Source: Streptomyces sp. PCS3-D2 (lineage in GTDB: Bacteria > Actinomycetota > Actinomycetes > Streptomycetales > Streptomycetaceae). From it: DNA of 64,000 nucleotides. The DNA lies in the NCBI RefSeq assembly GCF_000612545.2, contig NZ_CP097800.1:7060001-7124000 (forward strand). The letters are read 5' to 3'. The notes beneath the pieces were generated by a model that was not told where the DNA came from, searched no databases, and was given only the letters and a program-made list of their open reading frames with translations. Positions 1 to 7,305 of this stretch are shown one piece after another; position 1 is the stretch's first letter, and each line of letters starts with the position of its first letter. The position numbers and the translations under genes are program-made.

Positions 1-1016
1 GCTCCGGACTTGAACTGGGCCAGGGTGCGGGTGCGCTGCGGCTGCGACTTGCCGCTGTGCAGGCCCTCCGCCCGTACGCCCATCGCCCGCAGGTGCTTCA
101 CGAACTGGTCGACGCCGTGCTTGGTGTCGAGGAACATCAGCACCCGGTTGTCGCGGGCCGCGATCTCCGTCGCCGCCGAGATCTTGTCGGCGGCGTGGAT
201 GTGCAGGACGTGGTGGTCCATCGTCGTCACCGCGCCCGCCTGCGGGTCGACGGACGACGAGACCGGGTCCTTGAGGTAGCGGCGCACCAGCTGGTCGACA
301 TTGCGGTCCAGGGTCGCGGAGAAGAGCATCCGCTGGCCCGCGTGGTGCACCTGGTCCAGGATTTCCGTGACCTGCGGCATGAAGCCCATGTCGCACATCT
401 GGTCGGCCTCGTCGAGCACGGTGATCCGCACCCGCTCCAGGTGCACGTCGCGCCGCCCGACCAGGTCGCTGAGCCGTCCGGGGGTGGCCACGACGACCTC
501 CGCTCCGGCTCGCAGGGCGCTCACCTGCCGGCCGATCGACAGTCCGCCGACCACCGTGGCCATCCGCAGCCGCAGGGCCGCCGCGTAGGGCTGGAGTGCC
601 TCGGTCACCTGCTGGGCCAGCTCGCGCGTCGGTACGAGGACCAGCGCCAGCGGGCGCTTGGGATCGGCCTGCCGTCCCGCCGTGCGCGCCAGTAGGGCCA
701 GGCCGAATGCCAGGGTCTTGCCGGAGCCGGTCCGCCCGCGCCCGAGGACGTCGCGCCCGGCGAGGGCGTTCGGGAGGGTCGCTGCCTGGATCGGGAACGG
801 CTGGGTGACCGACAGGGAGGTCATGGTCTCCACCAGCTCCACGGGCAGGTCGAGCTCGGAGAACGACTCCACCGGCGGCAGCGCCGGCGACTTCGGCTCG
901 GGCATCGCGAACTCGCCCTGTGGCCCGATGCTCCGGGGGGCCTTGGTACCGGTTCGGGAACCGGCCTTGGCGCCACCCTTCACACCGAAGCGGCCATGAG
1001 CTGACGGGTTCCTCAT
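1..1016 (-). CDS. DEAD-box ATP-dependent RNA helicase (C-terminus beyond the window)
   Basis: The visible 338 residues hold a short basic N-terminal tail and then the first RecA-like helicase domain. Motifs in order: Q-motif QPFPIQ near residue 72, motif I GRTGSGKT near 94, Ia PTRELA near 129, GG near 157, Ib TPGRL near 178, motif II DEAD at about 202-205, and motif III SAT near 233. The second domain has begun when the window ends. Such enzymes unwind RNA secondary structure in ribosome assembly and cold adaptation. The gene is divergent from a cold-shock protein gene, which fits a cold-response role by inference. The start at 1016 is the first ATG in frame; its ribosome-binding site is GAAAGG just upstream. 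Confidence 0.95.
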   Translation of the reverse strand, partial: MRNPSAHGRFGVKGGAKAGSRTGTKAPRSIGPQGEFAMPEPKSPALPPVESFSELDLPVELVETMTSLSVTQPFPIQAATLPNALAGRDVLGRGRTGSGKTLAFGLALLARTAGRQADPKRPLALVLVPTRELAQQVTEALQPYAAALRLRMATVVGGLSIGRQVSALRAGAEVVVATPGRLSDLVGRRDVHLERVRITVLDEADQMCDMGFMPQVTEILDQVHHAGQRMLFSATLDRNVDQLVRRYLKDPVSSSVDPQAGAVTTMDHHVLHIHAADKISAATEIAARDNRVLMFLDTKHGVDQFVKHLRAMGVRAEGLHSGKSQPQRTRTLAQFKSG

Positions 1017-1396
1017 GCAGGACCTTTCGAGGCGGGGGGAGAAGAAGGAAAGGAGGTGGTCAACCGCCCATGGTACCAGCGGGGGGCCGGGCCGCCGGGG
1101 CGTCCGGCCGCCCCTCCGAGCCGCCCCGGCCGCGCGGGCGGGGCAGCTCGGGACCGGAGGGCCGTGACGTCGCGGCCCGCGCGGGGTGCACCGGCGGTCC
1201 GGGTCGCCGGGGGTGGGGCGCCCGATCCCGTGCCGGGCGGGCCGGCTCCCCCGTATCGCGGACAAGGCGACCACACGTGCGAACGTGCGACGCGCCCCGG
1301 TTGGCCGCGTCCGGCGTGTGCCGCGGGGGGCGGTTGGGCAGGATTGAGGCGGCCGCGTGTGCGGCCCGCAGTGGACCGTTGTGAAGGATCAGCAAG
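1017..1396. other. Intergenic region between divergent helicase and cold-shock genes
   Basis: This 380-base stretch holds no convincing gene; the frames that stay open lack start signals and codon bias. It must carry both divergent promoters. The part next to the cold-shock gene is a likely long 5' leader, which is typical for csp genes, but I see no diagnostic fold. Confidence 0.4.
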
Positions 1397-1600
1397 ATGG
1401 CAACAGGTGTCGTGAAGTGGTTCAACTCGGAGAAGGGGTTCGGCTTCATCCAGCAGGACGACGGCGGTCCTGACGTGTTCGTGCACTTCTCGGCGATCCA
1501 GACCCAGGGGTTCAAGTCGCTGGACGAGAACGCGCAGGTCGAATACACCGTCACGCAGGGTCCGAAGGGCCCCCAGGCGGAGAACGTGGTCCCCCTCTAG
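1397..1600 (+). CDS. Cold-shock domain protein, CspA family
   Basis: This 67-residue protein is a single cold-shock (OB-fold) domain, the standard length for the family. RNP1 is KGFGFI (residues 14-19) and RNP2 is VFVHF (27-31), with the expected aromatic residues for single-stranded nucleic acid binding. It acts in the cytoplasm as an RNA chaperone. AAGGAT lies about 7 bases before the ATG. Its divergent neighbour is a DEAD-box RNA helicase, a sensible partner in keeping mRNA unfolded. A strong terminator hairpin follows. Confidence 0.97.
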   Translation: MATGVVKWFNSEKGFGFIQQDDGGPDVFVHFSAIQTQGFKSLDENAQVEYTVTQGPKGPQAENVVPL

Positions 1601-1628
1601 CCACCGCCACGAGCTGTGCCGTGAACGA

Positions 1629-1654
1629 GGCCCCGCCGGTCCGCCGGCGGGGCC
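1629..1654 (+). terminator. Hairpin terminator after the cold-shock gene
   Basis: GGCCCCGCCGG (1629-1639) pairs perfectly with CCGGCGGGGCC (1644-1654) around a 4-base loop, 29 bases after the csp stop codon. It can also end transcription of the TetR gene that converges from the other side. Confidence 0.75.
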
Positions 1655-1670
1655 TTCCGCGTCCTCGGCC

Positions 1671-2246
1671 CTATGGTCCGGCCGGTACCGCCCGGTGCAG
1701 GGCCAGGAGCAGCAGCCACAGGTGATCCGCCAGGGCGGCCGGATCCGCCGGGATCTCCTCGTGCAGCCAGTCCGCGAGGATCCCGGTGAAGGCCGCGGCG
1801 ACCGCGGAGGCGACGAGCTCGGGCTGGGGTGCACCCACCGCGACGCGCTCGTCGCGGGCGCGAGCGCGCAGCTCCCGGTGCAGGCGGTCGCCGAGGGGGC
1901 CGCCGCCGCCCGGAAGGAGCAGCGTGCGGTAGAGCTGCGCCCGGCCGGCCGCTCCCGTCAGGAAATCGGCCAGCGCGGCCGGGGGCCGTGCCGGGGGGAG
2001 CGCGCCGGGGCCGGTCTGCCAGGCGTGCAGGGCGTCGACGGCCGCGTGGACGACGTCCGCGCACGCGTCGACGGCGAGCGCGGTGAGGTCCTCGTAGTGC
2101 AGGTAGAAGGTGGCCCGCCCGACGCCGGCCCCGCGGACCACCGCCGAGACGCTGACCTCCGACAGGGGCCGCCCTGCGCATGCGGCCAGCAGGCTGTCCC
2201 GCAGCCGGCCCTTCGTCCGGGCCGTCCGCGGATCCTCCGGACTCAC
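1671..2246 (-). CDS. TetR family transcriptional regulator
   Basis: A 191-residue protein. The N-terminal helix-turn-helix (about residues 10-55) contains the typical segment GVGRATFYLHYEDLTAL, followed by an alpha-helical ligand-binding domain without an assignable ligand. The GTG start overlaps the stop of the DUF1304 gene as GTGA, so the two are translationally coupled in one operon. An almost perfect 26-bp palindrome upstream of the DUF1304 gene is the probable operator, which implies autoregulation. Confidence 0.9.
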   Translation of the reverse strand: MSPEDPRTARTKGRLRDSLLAACAGRPLSEVSVSAVVRGAGVGRATFYLHYEDLTALAVDACADVVHAAVDALHAWQTGPGALPPARPPAALADFLTGAAGRAQLYRTLLLPGGGGPLGDRLHRELRARARDERVAVGAPQPELVASAVAAAFTGILADWLHEEIPADPAALADHLWLLLLALHRAVPAGP

Positions 2247-2596
2247 GCGGCCAGCAGTGCGGCGCCGAGCGCGAGGGCGCCCGGTAGGGCCTGGACGAAG
2301 AGGATCCTGCGGTGGGCGGTCGCCGCCCCGAACACGCCGGCCACGATCACGCAGACGAGGAAGAACACCTGTGTGGCCAGCGAGTCGGTGACCAGCCCCC
2401 AGACCAGGCCGGCGGCGAGGAAGCCGTTGTAGAGGCCCTGGTTGGCGGCGAGCGGCGCGGTCAGCCGGGCGGTGTCCGCGTCGAAGCCGTGCAGTGACCG
2501 CCCCGGTGGCCGCTGCCACAGGAACATCTCCAGGACCAGGAAGTACGCGTGCAGCGCGGCCACGAGGCCGATCAGGATCCAAGCGACCGTCTGCAT
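2243..2596 (-). CDS. DUF1304 family small membrane protein
   Basis: A 117-residue protein with four predicted membrane helices (about residues 3-25, 50-72, 75-95 and 98-116). It has the family features LEMFLW near residue 22 and NQGLYNGFLA near 52. The function of DUF1304 proteins is unknown; they often sit with a TetR gene, as here. It is the first gene of a two-gene operon. The ATG lies 36 bases from the operator palindrome. Confidence 0.9.
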   Translation of the reverse strand: MQTVAWILIGLVAALHAYFLVLEMFLWQRPPGRSLHGFDADTARLTAPLAANQGLYNGFLAAGLVWGLVTDSLATQVFFLVCVIVAGVFGAATAHRRILFVQALPGALALGAALLAA

Positions 2597-2632
2597 GGCC
2601 GCCTCCAGTTCTGGGGGAGGATGGGGTGGGCA

Positions 2633-2658
2633 ACTTCCTGGACAACTGTACAGGAAGT
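2633..2658. promoter_or_regulatory. TetR-type operator upstream of DUF1304/TetR operon
   Basis: ACTTCCTG (2633-2640) and CAGGAAGT (2651-2658) are perfect inverted arms, and the centre adds ACA/TGT, so 22 of 26 positions are symmetric. The size and position just before the operon fit a TetR-dimer site. Assignment to the adjacent TetR gene is inference. Confidence 0.7.
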
Positions 2659-2801
2659 CGTGGTGCTGTCAGGGGGAAACGCGACCGGGTGGGGTCCCCC
2701 GCCCGGCACGCCCCCTTCCGTGAGCCGTCCGGCCTCGGAGAGCCGGTTCGTACGGTCCGCCCGGATCCGGCACCCCACGCCGCGACCCGGCGGGCGTCCG
2801 T

Positions 2802-2835
2802 CGGCGTGTGCGCCACCCGGGTGGCGCACACGCCG
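2802..2835. repeat. Perfect 34-bp palindrome
   Basis: Each 17-base arm (CGGCGTGTGCGCCACCC and its complement) meets at the centre without a spacer. With no loop it is a better candidate for a protein-binding dyad or a cruciform than for a classical terminator. It lies 141 bases downstream of the thioredoxin-like gene, which is read away from it on the minus strand toward this site. Confidence 0.6.
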
Positions 2836-2975
2836 GTCCCGGAACGGACGAGCCGTCGCCCTCTGCTCCCGGAGCGTGTTGCGAAAGTCCCGCCCGCCCC
2901 GGGGCGCCCGGCACGCCCGCCCCAGCCGTGCCCTGCGGTGCACCGTCCCCGCCGAGAGCGGAGCGCGGCCGGCGG

Positions 2976-3314
2976 TCAGAGGTGGGCGTCGAGGAAGGCC
3001 CGGAACTCCTCCAGGTCCATCGGGCCCGGCCGGCTCGCCACCACCTCGCCGTTCGCGATGAGCACGGCCGTCGGCGCTCCCGTCACGCCGTAGCGCTTGG
3101 TCGGCCCCGGGCAGCGGGTGATGTCGGTGCGCACGGCGGTGAACCGTGTCCCGTACTCCCGAACCAGCCGGGCGACGACCGTGTCCATCGCACGGCAGGC
3201 CTCCACCGCCTTCGGCCAGGTGCCGCAGAAATAGGCGAGGACGGGCCCCGTCGTCATCGACAGGACGAAGTCGAACTCCTCGTCCTCCTGTGGCCGGTGC
3301 ACCCCGTGTGCCAT
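2976..3314 (-). CDS. Thioredoxin-like fold protein with altered active site
   Basis: A 112-residue protein of thioredoxin size and pattern. The beta-alpha-beta core (PVLAYFCGTW, then FTAVRTDI near residue 75) is followed by a cis-proline-like GAPTAVLI near 93 and a C-terminal helix. The canonical WCGPC is absent; the cysteines are C-G-T-W-P-K-A-V-E-A-C, so it cannot be a standard CXXC oxidoreductase. The ATG at 3314 has GAGGAG 7-8 bases upstream. It may be a monothiol reductase or a binding fold; the role is unknown. Confidence 0.75.
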   Translation of the reverse strand: MAHGVHRPQEDEEFDFVLSMTTGPVLAYFCGTWPKAVEACRAMDTVVARLVREYGTRFTAVRTDITRCPGPTKRYGVTGAPTAVLIANGEVVASRPGPMDLEEFRAFLDAHL

Positions 3315-3429
3315 GCGTGTCGCTCCTCGCTCGTGCGCCCCTCCGCCGGGAGCGCGGCCCCCATCATCGCCGCCGGTCGGGCGGACGGCCGCCGGGCCGT
3401 TGTCAGTGCCTCCTGTGAAGCTGATCGAC

Positions 3430-3699
3430 ATGGACGACAGGATGCTCCGGCGCCGGGTCTACGGCGCCGACCACGAGGACCCCGACCCCGGCCCGCGCCC
3501 CGGCCGCGCCTACGGCGAGCTGGTCGGCGGGCCGCTCGACGGCCTCCTCCTGGACATCACGGGCTGGAGCGCGCCCCAGCTGGACGAAGAAGCCCGCCTC
3601 CCCACCGAGATAGGGCGGTACGGGGCGGGCGGGCGCGCCCACTACCGCCGCCGCGCAGGAGATCCGGGCCACTGGGACTGGACCGGCGACAGCCGCTGA
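3430..3699 (+). CDS. Hypothetical small protein
   Basis: An 89-residue acidic/arginine-rich protein with a hydrophobic centre, ELVGGPLDGLLLDITGW (about residues 29-45). Short Streptomyces proteins with an LVGGPLDG core are familiar, but I know no function for them. An in-frame GTG at 3415 is an alternative start; neither has a strong ribosome-binding site. Third-position GC bias supports real coding. Confidence 0.6.
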   Translation: MDDRMLRRRVYGADHEDPDPGPRPGRAYGELVGGPLDGLLLDITGWSAPQLDEEARLPTEIGRYGAGGRAHYRRRAGDPGHWDWTGDSR

Positions 3700-3797
3700 C
3701 CCGCCACCGGTCTGCGGCCGCCCCCGCCGCCCCGGACGCCGGGTGGCGGCCTCCCGGTGGCCGCCGCGGAAAATTCCTCGAAGGATCTTCCGAGAGC

Positions 3798-3824
3798 TGT
3801 CGATCCGGGCGCCTCCCGTTCGAC
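3798..3824 (+). promoter_or_regulatory. ECF42-type promoter upstream of the DGPF gene
   Basis: TGTCGA (3798-3803) is followed after 17 bases by CGAC (3821-3824). The reported target motif of ECF42 sigma factors is TGTCGA at -35 and CGA/TC at -10, and an ECF42-like sigma gene lies just downstream. The motif is 52 bases from the ATG of the DGPF gene. Autoregulation is inferred. Confidence 0.75.
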
Positions 3825-3875
3825 GTAAGGGTGAGAGGCGGGGAAGGGCCCCGCCGCCGCGACCGAGGAGCCACC

Positions 3876-4232
3876 ATGCCGCGCTTCCTGACGATGATCC
3901 GCATCGACGAGAAGGACCTTCCCCCGGGCGAGTTCCCGCCCGAGTTCGAGCAGCGCATGGGCGCCCTGCTGGAGGAGATCACCAAGGCCGGGGTCCTGCT
4001 CGACACCGCCGGACTGCTGCCCACATCCGAGGGCACCCGCCTCAGCTGGTCCGGCGGGAAGATCAGCTACACGGACGGCCCGTTCACCGAGACCAAGGAG
4101 GTCGTCGGCGGCTACTCCCTCAGCCAGTGCAAGGACAAGGCCGAGGCGATCGAGTGGACCCGGCGCTTCCTGGAGATCCACCCGGCGGACTGGAACGTCA
4201 GTGCCGAGGTCCGGGAGATCCAGGAGATGTGA
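3876..4232 (+). CDS. DGPF (YCII-related) domain protein
   Basis: A 118-residue protein with the YCII/DGPF fold; the signature DGPF is within YTDGPFTETKE near residue 68. These proteins are the conserved genomic partners of ECF42 sigma factors; their biochemical activity is unsettled. GAGGAG sits 5 bases before the ATG. The gene is 66 bases upstream of the sigma factor gene and behind an ECF42-like promoter, so the two probably form one unit. Confidence 0.92.
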   Translation: MPRFLTMIRIDEKDLPPGEFPPEFEQRMGALLEEITKAGVLLDTAGLLPTSEGTRLSWSGGKISYTDGPFTETKEVVGGYSLSQCKDKAEAIEWTRRFLEIHPADWNVSAEVREIQEM

Positions 4233-4298
4233 TCCGGGAGGGGCGATCGCGCCCGCTCGTGCCGCATTTGCCCTGCCTCGTCACGGCTGCTCTGATGG

Positions 4299-5534
4299 GT
4301 GGCCGTGACGGCAGTGGATGCGGCCCGGGCGGTCGAAACGGTGTTCAGGATCGAGTCGGCGCGGATCATCGCCGGTGTCACGCGCATCGTGCGGGACGTC
4401 GGCATCGCCGAGGAGATCGCACAGGACGCCCTCGTCACCGCACTGGAGCAATGGCCGGAGTCTGGTGTCCCGGAGCGTCCGGGCGCCTGGCTCATGGCGA
4501 CCGCCAAGCGCCGAGCGATCGACCTGGTCCGCCGCAAGGAGACCTACGCGCGCAAACTCGCCGAGGTCGGCCGCACCCTGCAGGACGAGCCGCCGCCCGC
4601 CGAACCGGCCGAACCCGGCGACATCGACGACGACCTGCTGCGCCTGATCTTCACCGCCTGCCACCCCGTCCTCGCCACCGAGGCCCGCATCGCCCTCACC
4701 CTCCGCCTGGTCGGCGGACTGACGACCCAGGAGATCGCCCGCGCCTTCCTCGCCGCGGAGAGCACCGTCGCCCAGCGCATCGTGCGCGCCAAACGGACCC
4801 TGGCCAAGGCCGCCGTACCCTTCGAAGTCCCCTATGGCGCCGACCGCCAGGCACGACTCTCCTCGGTCCTGGAGGTCATCTACCTGGTTTTCAACGAGGG
4901 CTATGCGGCCACCTCCGGCGACGACCTCGTGCGGCCCGCCCTCTGCGAGGACGCCCTGCGCCTGGCCCGCGTCCTGACAGCCCTCATGCCCCAGGAGGGC
5001 GAGGCGCACGGCCTCGCCGCGCTGCTGGAGTTCCAGGCGTCCCGCATCTCCACCCGCACCGGCCCCGACGGCGAACCGGTGCTGCTCGCCGACCAGAACC
5101 GGGCCCGGTGGAACCGCCTGCTCATCGCCAGGGGCGCCCGGGCGATGGGCCGCGCCGGCAGCGGCCCGTACTCCCTCCAGGCCGCGATCGCCGGCTGCCA
5201 CGCGGCGGCCGTCCGCTACGAGGACACCGACTGGGCCAGGATCGCCGTCCTCTACGGACGCCTGGTCCAGTTGACCCCGTCACCGGTCGTGGAACTCAAC
5301 CGGGCCGTGGCGGTCTCGATGGCCGACGGACCGGCGGTCGCCCTGCCACTCGTCGACGCCCTGACCCGAGAACCGGCCCTGAACTCCTACCACTTGCTGC
5401 CGAGCGTCCGGGGCGACCTGCTGGAGCGCCTCGGACGGCCGGGGGAGGCGCGGGCCGAGTTCGAACGCGCGGCCTCGCTGACCCGCAACGAGCGGGAACG
5501 CGCCCTGCTCCTGCGGCGCGCCGCCCGCCTCTGA
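4299..5534 (+). CDS. RNA polymerase sigma factor, ECF42 group
   Basis: A 411-residue protein. Sigma-2 covers about residues 10-75 (with RDVGIAEEIAQDALVTAL and the arginine-rich RRAIDLVRRKE) and sigma-4 about 105-165 (LRLVGGLTTQEIARAFL, then TVAQRIVRAKR). A long C-terminal TPR-like extension follows, ending in LTRNERERALLLRR; this tail is the ECF42 hallmark and is needed for activity in studied members. No anti-sigma gene is adjacent; the DGPF protein precedes it. The start is GTG 4299 or GTG 4305, without a strong ribosome-binding site. Confidence 0.93.
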   Translation: MAVTAVDAARAVETVFRIESARIIAGVTRIVRDVGIAEEIAQDALVTALEQWPESGVPERPGAWLMATAKRRAIDLVRRKETYARKLAEVGRTLQDEPPPAEPAEPGDIDDDLLRLIFTACHPVLATEARIALTLRLVGGLTTQEIARAFLAAESTVAQRIVRAKRTLAKAAVPFEVPYGADRQARLSSVLEVIYLVFNEGYAATSGDDLVRPALCEDALRLARVLTALMPQEGEAHGLAALLEFQASRISTRTGPDGEPVLLADQNRARWNRLLIARGARAMGRAGSGPYSLQAAIAGCHAAAVRYEDTDWARIAVLYGRLVQLTPSPVVELNRAVAVSMADGPAVALPLVDALTREPALNSYHLLPSVRGDLLERLGRPGEARAEFERAASLTRNERERALLLRRAARL

Positions 5535-5557
5535 TCCGCGTCCCGGGCGGGCCGGGC

Positions 5558-7039
5558 TCAGCCGCGGCGCGCGAAGGCGGCCACGTCCAGCGGGGTCTTC
5601 CGTACCGGCCGGCGCTGCGCGGTCAGGGCGACGGGCCGGCGGAAACCACCGGTGCGGGCGACCTCCTGGACCGTCAGGCGCAGCGCCTCCTGGAAGTCGC
5701 GCATGGTCCGCCGGGCCGCCGGGGTGTCGACGTAGATGGAGTTCATGTGCAGCCCGTCCGTGTCGCGCTGGAACCACGAGCACGCGCCGTTGGCCCGCGC
5801 CGACCACACATGGGTGGTCGGCCGCCAGTCGTCGTGCCGCTCGGCGCCAGGGCACTTGCGCATGTCGATGTACGAGAAGAAGTTCACCGGGTACGGCCAG
5901 GAGCGGGCGGCGAACTCCTCGGGCGCCAGCAGCTCCCACGCCCGCACGAACGGAACGTCGAGATGGGTCATCATCTCGCCGAAACCGGCCCGGACGGAGG
6001 CCATCACCTGGGTGAAGTCCCGGCCGGGCGAGGCGTCGAACTCGATGGGAAGCGTGTTGACGAACCAGCCCACCGAGTTCGTCCAGGTGCTCCGGCCGCG
6101 CTCGCTGACCGGCATGAAGCCCCGGTAGACGCCCGGCCCGCCGGCTTCGCGCAGACACACGGCCACCGAGCCGAGAACGCCCATGAACGGCTTGCCGCCG
6201 ACGGCCAGGCAGGTCTTCTCGAAGACCTCCGCCTCACCGGCGTCCAGCAGCATCGACGCCTCGTTGACGATGGGGTACATCCGGCCCCGCTCCACGCCGA
6301 GGTCGAGGGGAAAGCGCGGGAAGAACTCGCCTTCGGGCCCCATGAAGGACTTCCAGTAGTCCAGACGGCCGTCGTGGGCGTCGATGGACAGGTAGCGGCG
6401 GCGCTGCTCCTCGGCGAAGTCGAGATAGCTGGGCGCGGGCGGCAGTGCGACGGCCTCGCCCCGGCACAGACCCTCGTAGGCGGTGAGCACCTCGCGGGCG
6501 ACGATGGGCATCGACATGCCGTCGCAGACGATGTGGTCGAAGGCCAGGTAGACGGTCGCCGAGTTCTCGCGGACCACCGCACCCATGATGAACAGCGGCC
6601 AGGACAGGGTGTCGATGCTCCGCTTGAACCGTTCCACGAGGAAGCCGCTCAGAGCCCCGGCGTCCTCGAAGGTGCCCACCGTGGTGGCGTCCAGGCTGAG
6701 CGTATCGGGGGCGTAGGGCTCGCAGGCCACCTCGCCGGCCAGCCGCCGGAACGCACAGCGCAGGACCTCGTGCCGCTGGACGAAGGAGAGCAGCGCCCGG
6801 GCCAGGGCCCGTTCGTCCAGCGGCCCGGTCACCTCGAAGGTGACCGCGACCCAGGACGCGACGGGGTCGTCGGCGGCCCGGCTCTCCTCGGCGACGGTGA
6901 AGTGCTTGTCCTGGTTGAAGGACGCCTTCCGGCTCGCCGGATCACCCGGACCGTCAGCCTCCGCCACGGTGGACCTGAGCTGCCACTCGACCACCCTGCC
7001 GGGTGCCACGTGGTGCGTCTCCAGAGGAAATTGCCGCAT
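5558..7039 (-). CDS. Stand-alone condensation-domain (CoA-acyltransferase superfamily) protein
   Basis: A 493-residue soluble protein resembling a single NRPS condensation or Pap-type acyltransferase domain. The HHxxxDG active-site motif appears as DHIVCDG near residue 173: the first His is Asp, and the catalytic second His and the Asp-Gly are kept. No adenylation, carrier or thioesterase domain is attached or nearby, so it may act on a carrier protein or acyl donor encoded elsewhere. The ATG at 7039 is preceded by GAAGGG; an earlier ATG at 7066 is less likely. It converges with the ECF42 sigma gene. Confidence 0.85.
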   Translation of the reverse strand: MRQFPLETHHVAPGRVVEWQLRSTVAEADGPGDPASRKASFNQDKHFTVAEESRAADDPVASWVAVTFEVTGPLDERALARALLSFVQRHEVLRCAFRRLAGEVACEPYAPDTLSLDATTVGTFEDAGALSGFLVERFKRSIDTLSWPLFIMGAVVRENSATVYLAFDHIVCDGMSMPIVAREVLTAYEGLCRGEAVALPPAPSYLDFAEEQRRRYLSIDAHDGRLDYWKSFMGPEGEFFPRFPLDLGVERGRMYPIVNEASMLLDAGEAEVFEKTCLAVGGKPFMGVLGSVAVCLREAGGPGVYRGFMPVSERGRSTWTNSVGWFVNTLPIEFDASPGRDFTQVMASVRAGFGEMMTHLDVPFVRAWELLAPEEFAARSWPYPVNFFSYIDMRKCPGAERHDDWRPTTHVWSARANGACSWFQRDTDGLHMNSIYVDTPAARRTMRDFQEALRLTVQEVARTGGFRRPVALTAQRRPVRKTPLDVAAFARRG

Positions 7040-7305
7040 ACCGTCATCCCTTCGCCCCCGAGTCAACCCCCAGGCCCCTAACGACCCCCGGCCCGGGGAG
7101 GTGACGGAATCACCCGTGCGGGGCGGGCGGCCGGGTGGCGGAGGCGGTCCGCCGGCGCAGTGCGGCCTCGAAGAGCGTTCCGCCCTCGATCCCCCCGCCC
7201 GACGGTCCGTCGGGACGCCGCCCGCGGCCCCGAACCTCCTCTATCAGGGCCCGGACGGCGAGCGCGCCCCGGCGCACAGCCGGGCGGACACCTGCAGAGG
7301 GGCCG

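Larger units (their letters stand above)
2597..2975. other. Intergenic region with operator and a 34-bp perfect palindrome
   Basis: There is no supportable gene in this stretch. It contains the TetR operator (2633-2658) and a separate perfect palindrome at 2802-2835. The rest is GC-rich without recognised signals. Confidence 0.5.

Noticed and set aside
3743-7081. A 1112-codon open frame on the plus strand
   Set aside because: It runs across the DGPF and sigma genes and antisense to the condensation gene; the encoded sequence is Arg/Pro/Gly-rich noise typical of a high-GC shadow frame.
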